From an uncultured Pontibacter sp. (GTDB taxonomy: Bacteria; Bacteroidota; Bacteroidia; Cytophagales; Hymenobacteraceae), in the NCBI RefSeq assembly GCF_947495565.1, contig NZ_CANLZM010000008.1, forward strand, positions 153,284 through 217,283: DNA of 64,000 bases, read 5' to 3'. Numbering within the stretch: the stretch's first letter is position 1; every line of letters begins with the position of its first letter. The notes under the pieces were generated by a model. That model worked only from the letters and a program-made list of their open reading frames with translations. It did no database searches and was not told the origin of the DNA. The position numbers and the translations under genes were made by a program. Shown here in pieces: positions 9,618 to 18,599 of this stretch.

Positions 9618-9740
9618 TTTTTATTTTCAGGTGCGGCAGCAGCATAACTAAAATAAAATTTTAACAATAAAGCAATATCATTATTGAAATATTCTTATAT
9701 TGTTAAAGCACTATAATGCTAAGCTTTAACTGATAAGATC

Positions 9741-9950
9741 ATGGCCTATACTTTCCGAGACATCTGGGTTGCCATCAATAAACTGCTGACCCTTATAAAC
9801 GCTATACTTTTCAGCATGCTGGGAGGCTCGTTGTACAACCATAAGAAGAAGCGATATGTAAAAATCCCTCTTGTGGCCAACATAGCGCTGCTGCTGGTAT
9901 TAGGCACTACAGTAGGCGCTTATATCTATAAACTTTTTATAGTTGGCTAA
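9741..9950 (+). CDS. Small two-span membrane protein
   Basis: A 69-residue protein with two hydrophobic segments (about residues 13-30 and 45-66) separated by a basic loop (YNHKKKRYVKIP). Not recognised. The body contains two copies of the TATACTT heptamer that marks native DNA in this window (9747 and 9803), which suggests it belongs to the resident chromosome and not to the AT-rich island that follows. Confidence 0.6.
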   Translation: MAYTFRDIWVAINKLLTLINAILFSMLGGSLYNHKKKRYVKIPLVANIALLLVLGTTVGAYIYKLFIVG

Positions 9951-10064
9951 TCAAGAGAGAAACGCGCTTCTTTATATAGTGCAGATAGTGGGAGTAGGTA
10001 CTCCTGCTATCTGGTAATTTGGAGTAAATGAAATTAATTTCTAAATAAATTATAATATTAAGCA

Positions 10065-10640
10065 ATGAAAAGAACATTTATTGTTTTGGGGTTAGTCGCA
10101 AGTTCTATTTTGACCTATTCTTGTGAGAATAATTCTGAAAAAGGTGAAGCAAAAGAGATACAAATTGAAAGACAAAGTCTTTGGACTGATAGCTTAAAAT
10201 CAGAGTTTGTTGAAAAAAATGCTTCTACGGATTATGAAAAATTCATAATTGATAAACTGATTGAGGATAACAAATTTGAAAAAGGTCCTGAACTTATTCA
10301 AGAAGAATTAAAAAAAGAAAGCTTTGCCACCTATAAAAACATAAATTCAATGAGTTATTTGGTGGAGGTAGACAAGCTTGCCGGGAAATCAAAAGCACAA
10401 ATAGAAATTATATTAGGGCAACCAAATAAAAAGGAAAAAGTGAATCCTTCAAGCGCACCTTGCCCTTGTGACAAATATATTTACCTTGATAATCTTGTTG
10501 AAATAGTTTATATCAAAAATAAAGCTGACTGGATTACTATAAATAACGCTCCATTTTTTGTCAAAGTTAAAGACTCTGGCTCATATCGTTCGGTTGATAG
10601 ATTTGATGATTACACTTACGTCAAAGTAAAAACCAGATAG
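10065..10640 (+). CDS. AT-rich lipoprotein with BamE/SmpA-like segment
   Basis: A 191-residue protein with a lipoprotein signal ending ILTYSCEN (Cys at about residue 20). The mid-region (LAGKSKAQIEIILGQPNKKE, about 110-128) resembles the start of BamE/SmpA-like domains, which also occur in many small lipoproteins of unknown role. A Cys-Pro-Cys pair follows (APCPCDKYIYL). The gene is much richer in A and T than its neighbours and has none of the AAGTATA heptamers, which suggests recent acquisition with the next gene, 54 bases away. Confidence 0.7.
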   Translation: MKRTFIVLGLVASSILTYSCENNSEKGEAKEIQIERQSLWTDSLKSEFVEKNASTDYEKFIIDKLIEDNKFEKGPELIQEELKKESFATYKNINSMSYLVEVDKLAGKSKAQIEIILGQPNKKEKVNPSSAPCPCDKYIYLDNLVEIVYIKNKADWITINNAPFFVKVKDSGSYRSVDRFDDYTYVKVKTR

Positions 10641-10694
10641 AATAGCAACCAATAATGTTGTGTAGCCCATTAGGGTAAAGTCAAGAAAAAACTT

Positions 10695-11807
10695 ATGAGA
10701 TTTAGAAAAAGAGTTAAAGTTTTCCCAGGGTTTTATTTGAATTTTTCCAACTCTGGAGTTAGTTCTACAATTGGTGTAAAGGGAGCAAGTATTAACTTTA
10801 GTAAAAAAGGAACCTATTTAAATACAGGCATACCAGGAACAGGTTTATACAATCGGCAGAAAATCGGAGGCGAACAAAAAAACTTATATTCCGGCAGTGT
10901 TCAAAATGTTCCAGTTTTCGATGAAGTAATTTATGAACCGGAAATTCTTATTGGAGAAATAAAAAGTGAAGCAACTGACAAACTGACCAGCGCAAGCCTC
11001 ATTGAACTAAAGGAAACACTTCAGGAAGTCTATAAAGATAGAATTGAAATTACCCAAGAAATTGAGAAGACTAAAGAGGAAGTTAAAGCAGCAAGAACAA
11101 ATAGTTTAATTGCAAATATTTTCCTCATTGGTTTCTTTATCAAATCATTTAAGAATAAGGTAATTGAAAAAGAAGAATATTTACTAGACCTTGAAAATCA
11201 ATTAAAAAATAGCTATGTCAACATTGATGTTCACTTTGATAGAACGTTCGAGGAAAAATATAATTCTTTGCTTAACTCTTATAAAGAACTTTTAACTTCT
11301 GAGATAATTTGGGATATCACTTCTACTGTACAACAAGATACAAGAGTTACAAGAAGTGCTGCATCTACAGTGGTAACTAGAACTCCTGTTAGATTCAATT
11401 TTGACGATATTAACATTATAAAATCAAGTTATCCTGCCTTTCATTTTGAAAATAAAAATGGCGGGGATTTATATATCTATCCTGCATTTATAATTGTAAT
11501 CACTGACAAAGAGGAATTTGCGTTAATTGACATTAAGGATTTTGAATTAACTTTTTCACAGCAAAGATTTTTGGAAGAAGGAAAAATCCCACCAGATACA
11601 AAAGTTGTAGATAAGACTTGGGCAAAAGTTAATAAAAATGGCTCACCAGATAGAAGATTTGCAGGCAATTATGAAATACCAATTGTTAGCTACGGAAAAA
11701 TTGAAATCAAATCAAAGTCTGGTCTAAATGAATCATACTCTTTCAGCAGTTTTAACAAGTCAGAAGCTTTTGCGAAAAACTTTATCGAATACCAACGTTC
11801 ACTTTAA
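10695..11807 (+). CDS. DUF4236-containing protein
   Basis: A 370-residue protein. The first 60 residues are a clear DUF4236 domain (FRKRVKVFPGFYLNFSNSGV, then SINFSKKGTYLNTGIPGTG). This short beta-rich module is common in proteins of mobile or variable regions and has no known function. A coiled-coil (about residues 95-145) surrounds a hydrophobic stretch (NSLIANIFLIGFFI). The C-terminal half is beta-rich and unassigned. Like the upstream gene it is AT-rich and lacks the AAGTATA heptamer. A hairpin follows its stop. Confidence 0.75.
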   Translation: MRFRKRVKVFPGFYLNFSNSGVSSTIGVKGASINFSKKGTYLNTGIPGTGLYNRQKIGGEQKNLYSGSVQNVPVFDEVIYEPEILIGEIKSEATDKLTSASLIELKETLQEVYKDRIEITQEIEKTKEEVKAARTNSLIANIFLIGFFIKSFKNKVIEKEEYLLDLENQLKNSYVNIDVHFDRTFEEKYNSLLNSYKELLTSEIIWDITSTVQQDTRVTRSAASTVVTRTPVRFNFDDINIIKSSYPAFHFENKNGGDLYIYPAFIIVITDKEEFALIDIKDFELTFSQQRFLEEGKIPPDTKVVDKTWAKVNKNGSPDRRFAGNYEIPIVSYGKIEIKSKSGLNESYSFSSFNKSEAFAKNFIEYQRSL

Positions 11808-11816
11808 AAACAATAT

Positions 11817-11843
11817 CCCCTAACACGAGCTTTGCGTTAGGGG
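11817..11843 (+). terminator. Hairpin at end of AT-rich island, attC-like ends
   Basis: Arms CCCCTAAC (11817-11824) and GTTAGGGG (11836-11843) pair around an 11-base loop, 9 bases after the DUF4236 stop. It could simply terminate transcription. The TAAC/GTTA ends resemble the outer core boxes of integron attC sites, but the inner boxes are missing, so an integron origin is only a suggestion. Confidence 0.5.
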
Positions 11844-11950
11844 CAGTTTATCATTTAAAGAAACATTTTTAGCAAGAAATAACCTTTATAGTAGGCAGCC
11901 ATTTTACGTTTCAAAAGTCTACTATCGCAAAACCTAACCCCTTCCTAATC

Positions 11951-12592
11951 ATGATGAAAACAATATTCCCGCTACTGGCACTCTGTCTTGTGTTTCTTTC
12001 AGGGTGCGCCATTACCTCTACCTCTACTGCTAAAGTGCAGGAGCTTGCAAAGCCTTATGTGGGCATCATGACGCTGGTAACCGACATCGACACGGACTTT
12101 AATCAACTGGATTCTGCAACGTATGAGCAGCATATCAGAGGCAAATTCAATAACCTGGAGAACCTGAAATACAGAAAGCACCTGGAGAAAACGCTGGCCC
12201 GAAACCTGGAGCAGCAGCAGCAGGTACAAACGCGTATCGTTAAGTCTTCTGACGTATTTGAGCTAAACGCCAATGTGAGCTACAGCGAGTTTCTGGAAAA
12301 AATCAGGGCTACGGGCGTGGATGGCATTCTGCTGGTAAACCTGCGTAACTACTGGTACACCAACGATTACACCACCGTGCACTTCGACCACGTAAGTACC
12401 ACCACTACAGACACAGAGCCGAGCGCTGTTTTTTATACTTACCTGCTGGATTCGCAGACGCTGCACCCGGTATGGTTCGCAGATTCTATGGTGCAGGGCA
12501 TATCAGCTGGATACGATACTTTGCACAACCACCTGGCACGCTCCATTTCCCGGAAGCTACGCAAGGATAAGTACATAATGGCTAAGTATTAG
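11951..12592 (+). CDS. Hypothetical lipoprotein
   Basis: A 213-residue protein with a lipoprotein signal (VFLSGCAI, Cys at about residue 19). The rest is a soluble alpha/beta domain without a family I can name; ATGVDGILLVNLRNYWY at about 110-126 suggests a Rossmann-like core strand. It is probably anchored facing the periplasm. Codon use is like the genome, unlike the preceding island, and one TATACTT is present (12434). It converges on the sterol desaturase, with a shared terminator between. Confidence 0.7.
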   Translation: MMKTIFPLLALCLVFLSGCAITSTSTAKVQELAKPYVGIMTLVTDIDTDFNQLDSATYEQHIRGKFNNLENLKYRKHLEKTLARNLEQQQQVQTRIVKSSDVFELNANVSYSEFLEKIRATGVDGILLVNLRNYWYTNDYTTVHFDHVSTTTTDTEPSAVFYTYLLDSQTLHPVWFADSMVQGISAGYDTLHNHLARSISRKLRKDKYIMAKY

Positions 12593-12603
12593 CAGCCTCT
12601 GTA

Positions 12604-12659
12604 AAGTATAAAAGCCGGGCCAAAGTATAGATTTATACTTTGGCCCGGCTTTTATACTT
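12604..12659. terminator. Bidirectional terminator built from four AAGTATA motifs
   Basis: A perfect 26-bp inverted repeat (12604-12629 with 12634-12659) and a 4-base loop lie between two convergent genes. Each arm starts and ends with the heptamer AAGTATA or its complement, enclosing a GCCGGGCC core. So four copies of the window-wide heptamer sit in one terminator. Confidence 0.9.
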
Positions 12660-12666
12660 CAGCGTT

Positions 12667-13641
12667 TTAGGCTACCAGTTCTACGCTGCCTTTTTGCTCG
12701 GCTGGCGCTGCCTTCTGTTGTTGCTGCCGCTGTTGCTCCCACTCCTGCTGCAGCATTTTAGAGGTTTTGCGGCTGCCGTCGTGGCTCCAACCCGGAGGTC
12801 CGAAAACATACATAAACTTAGCCTTCCAAGACTTCACGCTGCGCACATCCTTCCAAATGTCGTTAAACTCATGGAAATTCAGTGTGATAGGGTCGTGTTT
12901 GGTTGGCGGGTGCAGCACGCCAAACTTAGTTTCCAGGTTCTTGTCTTTATCCAGATACGTACCAAACAGCTTATCCCAGATAATGAGTATGCCGCCGTGG
13001 TTGCGGTCCAGGTACTCTATGTTGCAGGCGTGGTGCACCTGGTGTACCCAAGGTGTGTTAAACACCTGCCCAAACACCGGAATTTTAGGTACCAGTGTAG
13101 AGTGCAGGAAGAACTGGTAAATTGAGTTAAACGACATGCACAGCGCAATCATGACGGGATTGAACCCAAGTATTGGCAGCCACAGCCAGTAAATAGGCTT
13201 GTACAGAAAGATCGTCCAGCCGTTGCGGAAAGCGGTGCCCAGGTTAAACTTATCGGAGGAGTGATGCACTAGGTGCGCTGCCCAAAATATTCTGATAGTG
13301 TGGCAGAAACGGTGATGCCAGTAAAAATTGAAATCATCGCCGATGAGGCAAAGCACCCACACCCACCAAGCCCAGCCAAGGTTTTCGTACCCCAGAAACT
13401 CTACACGCAGCGGCTCAAACAATTTATAAAACAGGAAAAATAAGCCGATCTGGTAAGCTTTGGTGAGCGTGTTTAGCAGCGCTGCCCCTAAGCCAACCCA
13501 GGTGCTGGCCATAGAATCTTTAAAGCTGTAAAGTTCCTTATCCTCCCGGTAACTGATGTAAGCCTCGCCCGCTATAAGTATAACAAAGATAGGCACAAAG
13601 TAAGTGAAAGGGTTAGGCATCTGGTCAAACAGAATTTCCAT
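12667..13641 (-). CDS. Sterol desaturase / fatty acid hydroxylase family protein
   Basis: About 324 residues from the ATG at 13641; an in-frame ATG at 13698 would add 19 residues that look non-coding. It is an integral membrane di-iron enzyme family with the three His clusters present: HHRFCH, HLVHHSS and HQVHHACN. Several membrane segments surround them. The substrate (sterol, carotenoid, ceramide or fatty acid) cannot be read from sequence. The C-terminus is Gln-rich (EWEQQRQQQQKAAP). The long Bacteroidota members have this extra soluble tail. Confidence 0.88.
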   Translation of the reverse strand: MEILFDQMPNPFTYFVPIFVILIAGEAYISYREDKELYSFKDSMASTWVGLGAALLNTLTKAYQIGLFFLFYKLFEPLRVEFLGYENLGWAWWVWVLCLIGDDFNFYWHHRFCHTIRIFWAAHLVHHSSDKFNLGTAFRNGWTIFLYKPIYWLWLPILGFNPVMIALCMSFNSIYQFFLHSTLVPKIPVFGQVFNTPWVHQVHHACNIEYLDRNHGGILIIWDKLFGTYLDKDKNLETKFGVLHPPTKHDPITLNFHEFNDIWKDVRSVKSWKAKFMYVFGPPGWSHDGSRKTSKMLQQEWEQQRQQQQKAAPAEQKGSVELVA

Positions 13642-13942
13642 AGGCAAGTGTTGGGTAAGTATAATATAAAGCGGCGCACTTGATTTAGGGCACCGCACAA
13701 TCCACTAATTTACGTAAATTTATACTTCAGTCCTATTTTAGCGGTTGCAGCTGAAGCTGAAAAATCATAACTGAATATATAGTTTACAGCTTAAACTTAT
13801 TACAATATCTAAAGTTTAAAAGAGTAGGCAAAATCTTATTTTTCGCAGCTAAACCCTGCTTTGCCAGCCTTGTAACTGGCAGCAACAACCTGATTAGTGT
13901 ATCTACTGACATAAGCTAAAGGCGCTAAGAACCTGCATCCCT

Positions 13943-14884
13943 ATGGCCCAAACGCAAAGGCTAAAAACACGCATCGCCCCTACTCCCAGCGGCTACCTGC
14001 ACCTGGGCAACGCGCTCTCGTTTGCCATTACCTGGGCACTGGCAAGGCAGCAAAACGGCACCATTATACTTCGCATTGATGATCTAGATAACGCGCGCTT
14101 CAGGCAAGAGTACCTGCAGGATATTTTTGATACGCTGCACTTTATGGGCTTGGATTATGATGAAGGCCCAACCGATGCCGAAGGTTTTTTGAAGCACTAC
14201 TCACAGCACCTGCGCCTGCCACGCTACCACGCCTTGCTACAGCAACTCGTGGAGAAAGGCGAAGTATACGCCTGCCCCTGCTCCCGTAAACAGCTGTCGG
14301 CTTTGCTAGATAGCGCCTGCAGCCTGCATACCTGCCGCCATGAACTGCTGCCCCTGCAGCAGCCCGATATTGCCTGGCGCATCCACATTCCGCAAAACAC
14401 AAAGGTGAGTTTTACAGATCAGCTGCTGCACACCTGCACCATACATCTCGCTGAAGAAATGCCTGACTTTGTGGTGCAGCGCAAAGAGGGCATACCCGCT
14501 TACCAAATCGCCTCGCTCTCGGATGACCTGGAAATGGGCATAAACACTGTTGTGCGAGGCGAAGATCTGCTCACTTCTACGGCTGCGCAGCTTTACCTAG
14601 CCCAAAAGCTTGGCGCGGAGCAGTTTTCAAGTATAAACTTTGTGCACCACCCGCTGGTGCTGGAGCCGGAGGGCGGCAAGCTTTCCAAGTCGCACGATTC
14701 GCTTTCTATAGCGGAGATGCGTAAAAATGGCCTTAGCAGCAAAGCGCTTTGGCAAACAATAACCCGCACGTTGGGCTGGGGCGAGGCAGGCGTAGTAGAC
14801 GCTAAGAGCTTTTTAAACAGGTTTGCACTGGCAGATTTAAAGCAGCCCGGCAAACAGAGCCTGCAGGCGCAGGGCGCTGAGTAA
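13943..14884 (+). CDS. gluQ: Glutamyl-tRNA synthetase-like protein (GluQ-RS type)
   Basis: A 313-residue class I synthetase catalytic core without the anticodon-binding domain, the size of glutamyl-Q-tRNA(Asp) synthetase. The HIGH-type motif is YLHLGN (residues 18-23, after APTPSG). The KMSKS-type motif is KLSKS (about residue 245). A Cys/His cluster (ACPCSRKQL then SLHTCR) resembles the zinc site of GluQ enzymes. Known members attach Glu to queuosine in tRNA(Asp). It could instead be a diverged discriminating synthetase, but the missing C-terminal domain argues for GluQ. Confidence 0.82.
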   Translation: MAQTQRLKTRIAPTPSGYLHLGNALSFAITWALARQQNGTIILRIDDLDNARFRQEYLQDIFDTLHFMGLDYDEGPTDAEGFLKHYSQHLRLPRYHALLQQLVEKGEVYACPCSRKQLSALLDSACSLHTCRHELLPLQQPDIAWRIHIPQNTKVSFTDQLLHTCTIHLAEEMPDFVVQRKEGIPAYQIASLSDDLEMGINTVVRGEDLLTSTAAQLYLAQKLGAEQFSSINFVHHPLVLEPEGGKLSKSHDSLSIAEMRKNGLSSKALWQTITRTLGWGEAGVVDAKSFLNRFALADLKQPGKQSLQAQGAE

Positions 14885-15067
14885 CCGGGTTAGCCATTCC
14901 TGCCATACTTTGCAAAAGGAGAAAGGCTGTAAGTGTGTTGGATAAAGTATAAATTCCGTTGCTACCGCCTGACACTAAAGCAAGCAGCGGCTCGCATACA
15001 AGTATAAAATAGGTTAAGCAGCTCACGCCAGCTGGAAATTCTGCCCGTGCACAAGTGGCTCAACCAT

Positions 15068-15099
15068 AAAAAACGGCAGCCACTTTTCAGCAGCTGCCG
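15068..15099 (-). terminator. Terminator for the DUF2911 gene
   Basis: Read on the minus strand, CGGCAGC and GCTGCCG arms (15099-15093 with 15080-15074) are followed at once by a T run (15073-15068), 26 bases past the DUF2911 stop. Confidence 0.7.
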
Positions 15100-15124
15100 C
15101 TCATTACACTTTGTTCAGAAAACG

Positions 15125-15649
15125 CTACTGTACCGCCTGTATGCTAACGGGCACCTCCAGGTTCTCCCAGCTCAGCAGCAGCCCCTGGTCAGTTACATCA
15201 TACTTCAGCCGCTCGTTCATCTCACCTGATTTTCGGGGAGTAACGGTTACGCGCAGCGCGTCCTCCTTCTCGTCGTACTGCGTGCCCCACTGCTTTGCTT
15301 TTTTGTTGAAGATCACCACCCACTCATCCTCGCCTGGCAAAGTATAAAAGCTATACGTACCTGCCGCCAACGGTTCACCTTCCACCATCACATCCTTATC
15401 AAACGTAACAGTGGTCGCCTCGTTGGCTCCGGAACGCCACACCTGGCCGTAAGGCACCAGCCCACCCCAAATGTTACGGTCTTTCACCGATGGGCTGCTG
15501 TAGTTAACGGTTACGTTGGCATCGCCTACTTTACCTGAGGCAGTGGCTGCCGGACTGGCTTTAGGTTTTGCGTCTTGCGCATGCACGCCGAAAGACATCA
15601 GAACACCGATCAGCAGCATCCACAGACTTACCAGATTTGACTTATTCAT
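15125..15649 (-). CDS. DUF2911 secreted protein
   Basis: A 174-residue protein with a cleavable signal peptide (about residues 1-24, ending GVHAQ). One DUF2911 domain follows, with its typical features VNYSSPSVKDRNIWGGLVPYG, WRSGANEATT and AGTYSFYTLP. The family is common in Bacteroidota, is periplasmic or outer-membrane associated and has no known activity. It is full length for the short form, with its own terminator, and transcribed alone. Confidence 0.88.
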   Translation of the reverse strand: MNKSNLVSLWMLLIGVLMSFGVHAQDAKPKASPAATASGKVGDANVTVNYSSPSVKDRNIWGGLVPYGQVWRSGANEATTVTFDKDVMVEGEPLAAGTYSFYTLPGEDEWVVIFNKKAKQWGTQYDEKEDALRVTVTPRKSGEMNERLKYDVTDQGLLLSWENLEVPVSIQAVQ

Positions 15650-15837
15650 AATTTTTGCGGTTTTAGTTCAACATCAGCATACGTAAAAAGAAATCGGAAG
15701 TATAAATACCTGCCTAATTATCAGAAGATAACACAGCGGCAGCACCGCCTCTCTTCCGTGCCATGGCGTCTGCTTCTGCTTTCTTGCGTATAGGGGGAGA
15801 AGAAACAAAACGAAGCACCCACTGAAAAACCGATACC

Positions 15838-17241
15838 ATGCCATCATTCTTCAGCAACAGGAACACCAGAAGCTCCACCCGCACCCAGGCTAAGAAAACA
15901 ACCTATACAAAAACCAGCTATACCTCGGGCGGCGGCGCTCCTTACGGTTCAGGTCGCAGCACCTCAACTTCCGAAAGAATAAGAGTTAAAGCCAGGATGA
16001 GGCGGGTCAGGCGCAGCTCGACAGTGGAAGGCGCTAAAGACAGGCTCAAAAACTTTCGGCAGGCTTCTATCCTGGCAGTAGCCGTAACCGGTTTTATAAT
16101 GCTGCTTTTTAACCCAAGCGAAGACGGGCTGGCACAGGATAACAGCCCGGAAACAGTGGATTCTGTAGCGATTGTGGAGGAAGTGGCCGTGGAGGATTTG
16201 CAGCTGACTGACTCTGCCGAAAGTATAGCCGCTGAAGACACCACTACCATGGCTTCATCAAGCAAAGAGGCTGCAGGCGAAGCCATCGGTGCGCTGCAGG
16301 GCCTCTGGGACAGCTTTTTCTACAACCTGCCTAAAATGCTGATTGCCCTCGGCACCTTGGTCCTGGCCTGGGGCGTAGCCCGGCTGCTGCGGCTGCTACT
16401 GCAAAAGGTGCTGGGCCGCTGGGAGAGGTCCAATGCTATTATATCGTTACTCTCGATTGGGGTGTGGCTGCTGGCCATTGGTATTGCCATTAGCGTGGTG
16501 GCCGGCGACATAAGAGCGCTTGTAGGTTCATTGGGTTTAATCGGCCTGGCCCTGTCGTGGTCGCTGCAGACGCCAATCGAAAGCTTTACCGGCTGGCTCC
16601 TCAACTCTTTTCAGGGATACTATCGCGTAGGCGACCGCGTGCGGGTAGGCGAGGTATTCGGGGATGTTTACCGCATTGATTTTCTGACAACCACTGTCTG
16701 GGAAATTGGCGCACCCTACCAGCCCGGTTTTGTGCAGGCAGAGCAGCCTACAGGTCGTTTAGTTACCTTCCCGAACAACGAAATCCTGACAGGAACTGTG
16801 ATCAACCTGACGCGCGATTTCCCTTATGTGTGGGATGAATTGGCTGTAGGTATAGCCAACGAGTCGGATATACCGCTTGCCATGGAAGTGATGGGCAATG
16901 TAGCCGAAGAGTTGCTGGGCAACTACATGGTGGCGCCCGCCAGAAACTATGCCGCCCTGCTGAAACGCGCCGGTCTGGATTATGACATCGCTGATAAGCC
17001 GCAGGTTTTTATTACCCTGGAGGAGGCCTGGACCAATGTTATTATCCGTTACCTGGTAGGTGCCCGCGAACGCCGCAAATGGAAAAGCGAGCTATCCATG
17101 CGCCTCGCCAAGGAAACAGCCAAGCCCGAATATCGCAAAAAGATCATACCTGTATACCCAAGGCAGCAACTGCAGTTCATCGACCCTACTGGCATGGCCG
17201 TGCAAGCTGATTTTATGGAAAGAGGAGGCAAACAAGTATAA
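15838..17241 (+). CDS. MscS-family mechanosensitive channel
   Basis: A 467-residue protein. The N-terminus is a long basic, Ser/Thr-rich tail (about 1-75), then one hydrophobic segment (about 78-92) and an acidic linker. Membrane helices follow at about 163-190, 200-222 and 225-245. The last leads into the conserved pore-adjacent part (GLALSWSLQTPIESFTGWLL) and the MscS beta domain (VGDRVRVGEVFGDVYRID; TFPNNEILTGTVINLT). Such channels release solutes on hypo-osmotic shock. The basic N-terminal extension is unusual; no better internal start was found. Confidence 0.88.
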   Translation: MPSFFSNRNTRSSTRTQAKKTTYTKTSYTSGGGAPYGSGRSTSTSERIRVKARMRRVRRSSTVEGAKDRLKNFRQASILAVAVTGFIMLLFNPSEDGLAQDNSPETVDSVAIVEEVAVEDLQLTDSAESIAAEDTTTMASSSKEAAGEAIGALQGLWDSFFYNLPKMLIALGTLVLAWGVARLLRLLLQKVLGRWERSNAIISLLSIGVWLLAIGIAISVVAGDIRALVGSLGLIGLALSWSLQTPIESFTGWLLNSFQGYYRVGDRVRVGEVFGDVYRIDFLTTTVWEIGAPYQPGFVQAEQPTGRLVTFPNNEILTGTVINLTRDFPYVWDELAVGIANESDIPLAMEVMGNVAEELLGNYMVAPARNYAALLKRAGLDYDIADKPQVFITLEEAWTNVIIRYLVGARERRKWKSELSMRLAKETAKPEYRKKIIPVYPRQQLQFIDPTGMAVQADFMERGGKQV

Positions 17242-17419
17242 ACCGTACTCTCTTTTAAGCAAAGCACATTTGCAGGAAATATGATGTTTTGTGCTGATAA
17301 CCGGGCTGCGATTAAGGTCAGGTTAGAGCTTTAAAATCATGCTTACAAGCTATAGAAAGAAGCTTAGGATGTGATTATACCTATTATTGTGCAGCGGTAA
17401 AGTATGGCGCTAAAATCGG

Positions 17420-17427
17420 TAGCTTTG
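17420..17427 (+). promoter_or_regulatory. Candidate -7 box TAGCTTTG
   Basis: This matches the Bacteroidota -7 consensus TAnnTTTG, 37 bases before the start of the J-domain gene. No good TTG -33 box at the usual distance was found, so this is tentative. Confidence 0.35.
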
Positions 17428-17464
17428 CACTTCTTTTCAGTAGATTACCATTTCGCATACAGCT

Positions 17465-18538
17465 ATGCCAAAATCCGATAAACTTGCCCGGCAGTTTACG
17501 CCGCAAATCGCCACTCCGGAAAATAACCGGCTAACCGAACTGCAGCAGCAGTTTAACCAAAAGGTAAAACAGATAGACCACCTGAAGCAGGAAATTGCCG
17601 CCAGACATGCAAGTATAAACCAGGCGCAGAGGCGTATCGAAAAAGAGCTGCGCCCCCTGATAAGGCAAGTAACAGAAAAGCGCGTGGAGCTGGCACGGCT
17701 ACTAGACGAAGCCTATACGTTGCCGTTTTTCAAGAAACGTGAGAGTGAGAAACTCGCCTTGCTGATTGCAGACATTGCTCAGGAACTGATCGAGCGATAC
17801 GGGCGCGAGGACATGCTGCACCTTTACAACAAGTATGCTGCGTCTCCTTATGAAGCAAGTATAAACCGCCACGAACAGCATACCCCAAATGAGGCAGAGG
17901 ATATATTCAAAGATATTTTCGGTGATAACGCTGATGCAGAAACCGGTAGCTTAGATGATTTTGAAGATATACAGGCACAGCTGGACCGGGAGATGGAGCA
18001 GCGGGAACGGGAAAAGCAAAACCGCCAGAAAAGCCGGAAAACTAAAGCGCAGCTAGCAAAAGAAGCCCAGGCGAAAGCGGAACTCAGCAACATCAGCAAA
18101 GCCAGTCGCAAGTTATACACAGAACTCGCCAAGCAGTTGCACCCCGATAAAGAGCAGAACGAAACCGCACGCGCCTGGAAAGAAGAAGCCATGAAACGGG
18201 TGACGCTGGCTTACCACCACGACGACTTTTTTGAGCTGCTGCGCCTGCAGGCAGAGTTTATGCAGGAACAGGGACCAACATTGCAGAAGCTCCCGGATGC
18301 ACAGCTGGAGTATTACATAAAAATGCTGACAGACCAGACAAACAGCCTGCAGGCAGAACTTCAGCGGTTTTCTACCGGACCCGATGCTGCCTTTTACACC
18401 AGTTTTTGCGGCAGCCCCAAACAAATGGACCACAAGTTTAAAGCCGCCAAAGAAGACCTAAACATGGAGCTGCAAAGCCTAAAGCAAAACCTCCGCGACC
18501 TGCAGGACCCGCAGCTCATCAGAATGCTTTTGAAGTAA
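17465..18538 (+). CDS. Coiled-coil protein with internal J-domain
   Basis: A 357-residue protein. The N-terminal half is helical and charged, with coiled-coil stretches (about 22-85) and an acidic linker. A J-domain-like segment (about 203-260) has the diagnostic HPD at residues 226-228 within LAKQLHPDKEQ and the helix III pattern RVTLAYHHDDFFELL. A C-terminal helical region follows. J-domains stimulate the ATPase of DnaK. There is no Gly/Phe or zinc-finger region, so it is not DnaJ itself but an accessory co-chaperone or a protein that recruits DnaK. Confidence 0.75.
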   Translation: MPKSDKLARQFTPQIATPENNRLTELQQQFNQKVKQIDHLKQEIAARHASINQAQRRIEKELRPLIRQVTEKRVELARLLDEAYTLPFFKKRESEKLALLIADIAQELIERYGREDMLHLYNKYAASPYEASINRHEQHTPNEAEDIFKDIFGDNADAETGSLDDFEDIQAQLDREMEQREREKQNRQKSRKTKAQLAKEAQAKAELSNISKASRKLYTELAKQLHPDKEQNETARAWKEEAMKRVTLAYHHDDFFELLRLQAEFMQEQGPTLQKLPDAQLEYYIKMLTDQTNSLQAELQRFSTGPDAAFYTSFCGSPKQMDHKFKAAKEDLNMELQSLKQNLRDLQDPQLIRMLLK

Positions 18539-18599
18539 ACATACTCCCACCCCTAACGCGTATACAGGGCATATCCACAGAAACCTAACATAGCTCCAG

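Noticed and set aside
11817..11843. A genuine integron attC site.
   Set aside because: Only the outer TAAC/GTTA boxes are present; the site is 27 bases long with no inner boxes, and no integrase is in the window.
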